6,464 nucleotides of DNA, taken from assembly GCA_013298745.1 (NCBI GenBank), contig JAAFIT010000148.1, positions 1 through 6,464 of the forward strand, written 5' to 3'. Shown here one piece after another: positions 6,459 through 6,464 of the stretch (within the stretch, counting starts at the first letter, position 1; every line of letters starts with the position of its first letter). Under the pieces are notes generated by a model. That model was not told the DNA's origin, did no database searches, and was given only the letters and a program-made list of their open reading frames with translations. The position numbers and the translations under genes were made by a program. Origin of the DNA: Sphingomonadales bacterium. Lineage in GTDB: Bacteria > Pseudomonadota > Alphaproteobacteria > Sphingomonadales > Sphingomonadaceae.

Positions 6459-6464
6459 ATTTCC

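Noticed and set aside
6338..6464. Minus-strand reading frame ending at TGA 6340-6338, entering from the right edge
   Set aside because: The sequence is Arg/Cys/Pro-rich with no recognisable family, as expected for chance frames in GC-rich non-coding DNA.

Overview
The window is GC-rich, densely coded bacterial DNA and most likely comes from an alphaproteobacterium of the Sphingomonadales. This is inferred from the style of the TonB-dependent receptor (plug and C-terminal signatures), from the company of an exported M20 amidohydrolase, an orphan IorA-type iron-sulfur protein, a MAPEG protein and a DUF427 protein, and from the overall base composition. No rRNA, tRNA, CRISPR array, insertion sequence or phage gene is visible.

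Layout, left to right: the 3' end of a plus-strand DsrE-family gene (1-135); a short convergent spacer with a GC-rich hairpin; a minus-strand TonB-dependent receptor gene (2423 down to 176) interrupted by a frameshift; a minus-strand exported M20D-type amidohydrolase (3912 down to 2569); a minus-strand MAPEG/DUF427 pair with a 4-base stop/start overlap (4864 down to 3984); a minus-strand [2Fe-2S] subunit of a molybdenum hydroxylase (5483 down to 4947); a divergent plus-strand dienoyl-CoA isomerase-like gene (5516-6334); and a 130-base non-coding tail with inverted repeats and a possible promoter.

The clearest anomaly is in the receptor. A perfect tandem duplication of 7 bases (GACCGGG twice at 2019-2032) shifts the frame exactly at the join between two open frames. 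Deleting one copy restores a 746-residue receptor, from signal peptide and TonB box to the C-terminal phenylalanine. No other lesion is seen, so this is a recent mutation, a reversible switch or an assembly error.

How the genes may work together is partly inference. The receptor and the exported peptidase-like amidohydrolase could form a uptake-and-cleavage unit for an N-acylated or peptide-like compound. MAPEG and DUF427 look translationally coupled. The IorA-type subunit has no large molybdopterin subunit beside it, so its partner must lie elsewhere or be lost. The dienoyl-CoA isomerase belongs to fatty-acid beta-oxidation and has no obvious partner here. I found no convincing evidence of a wholly new multi-gene system.
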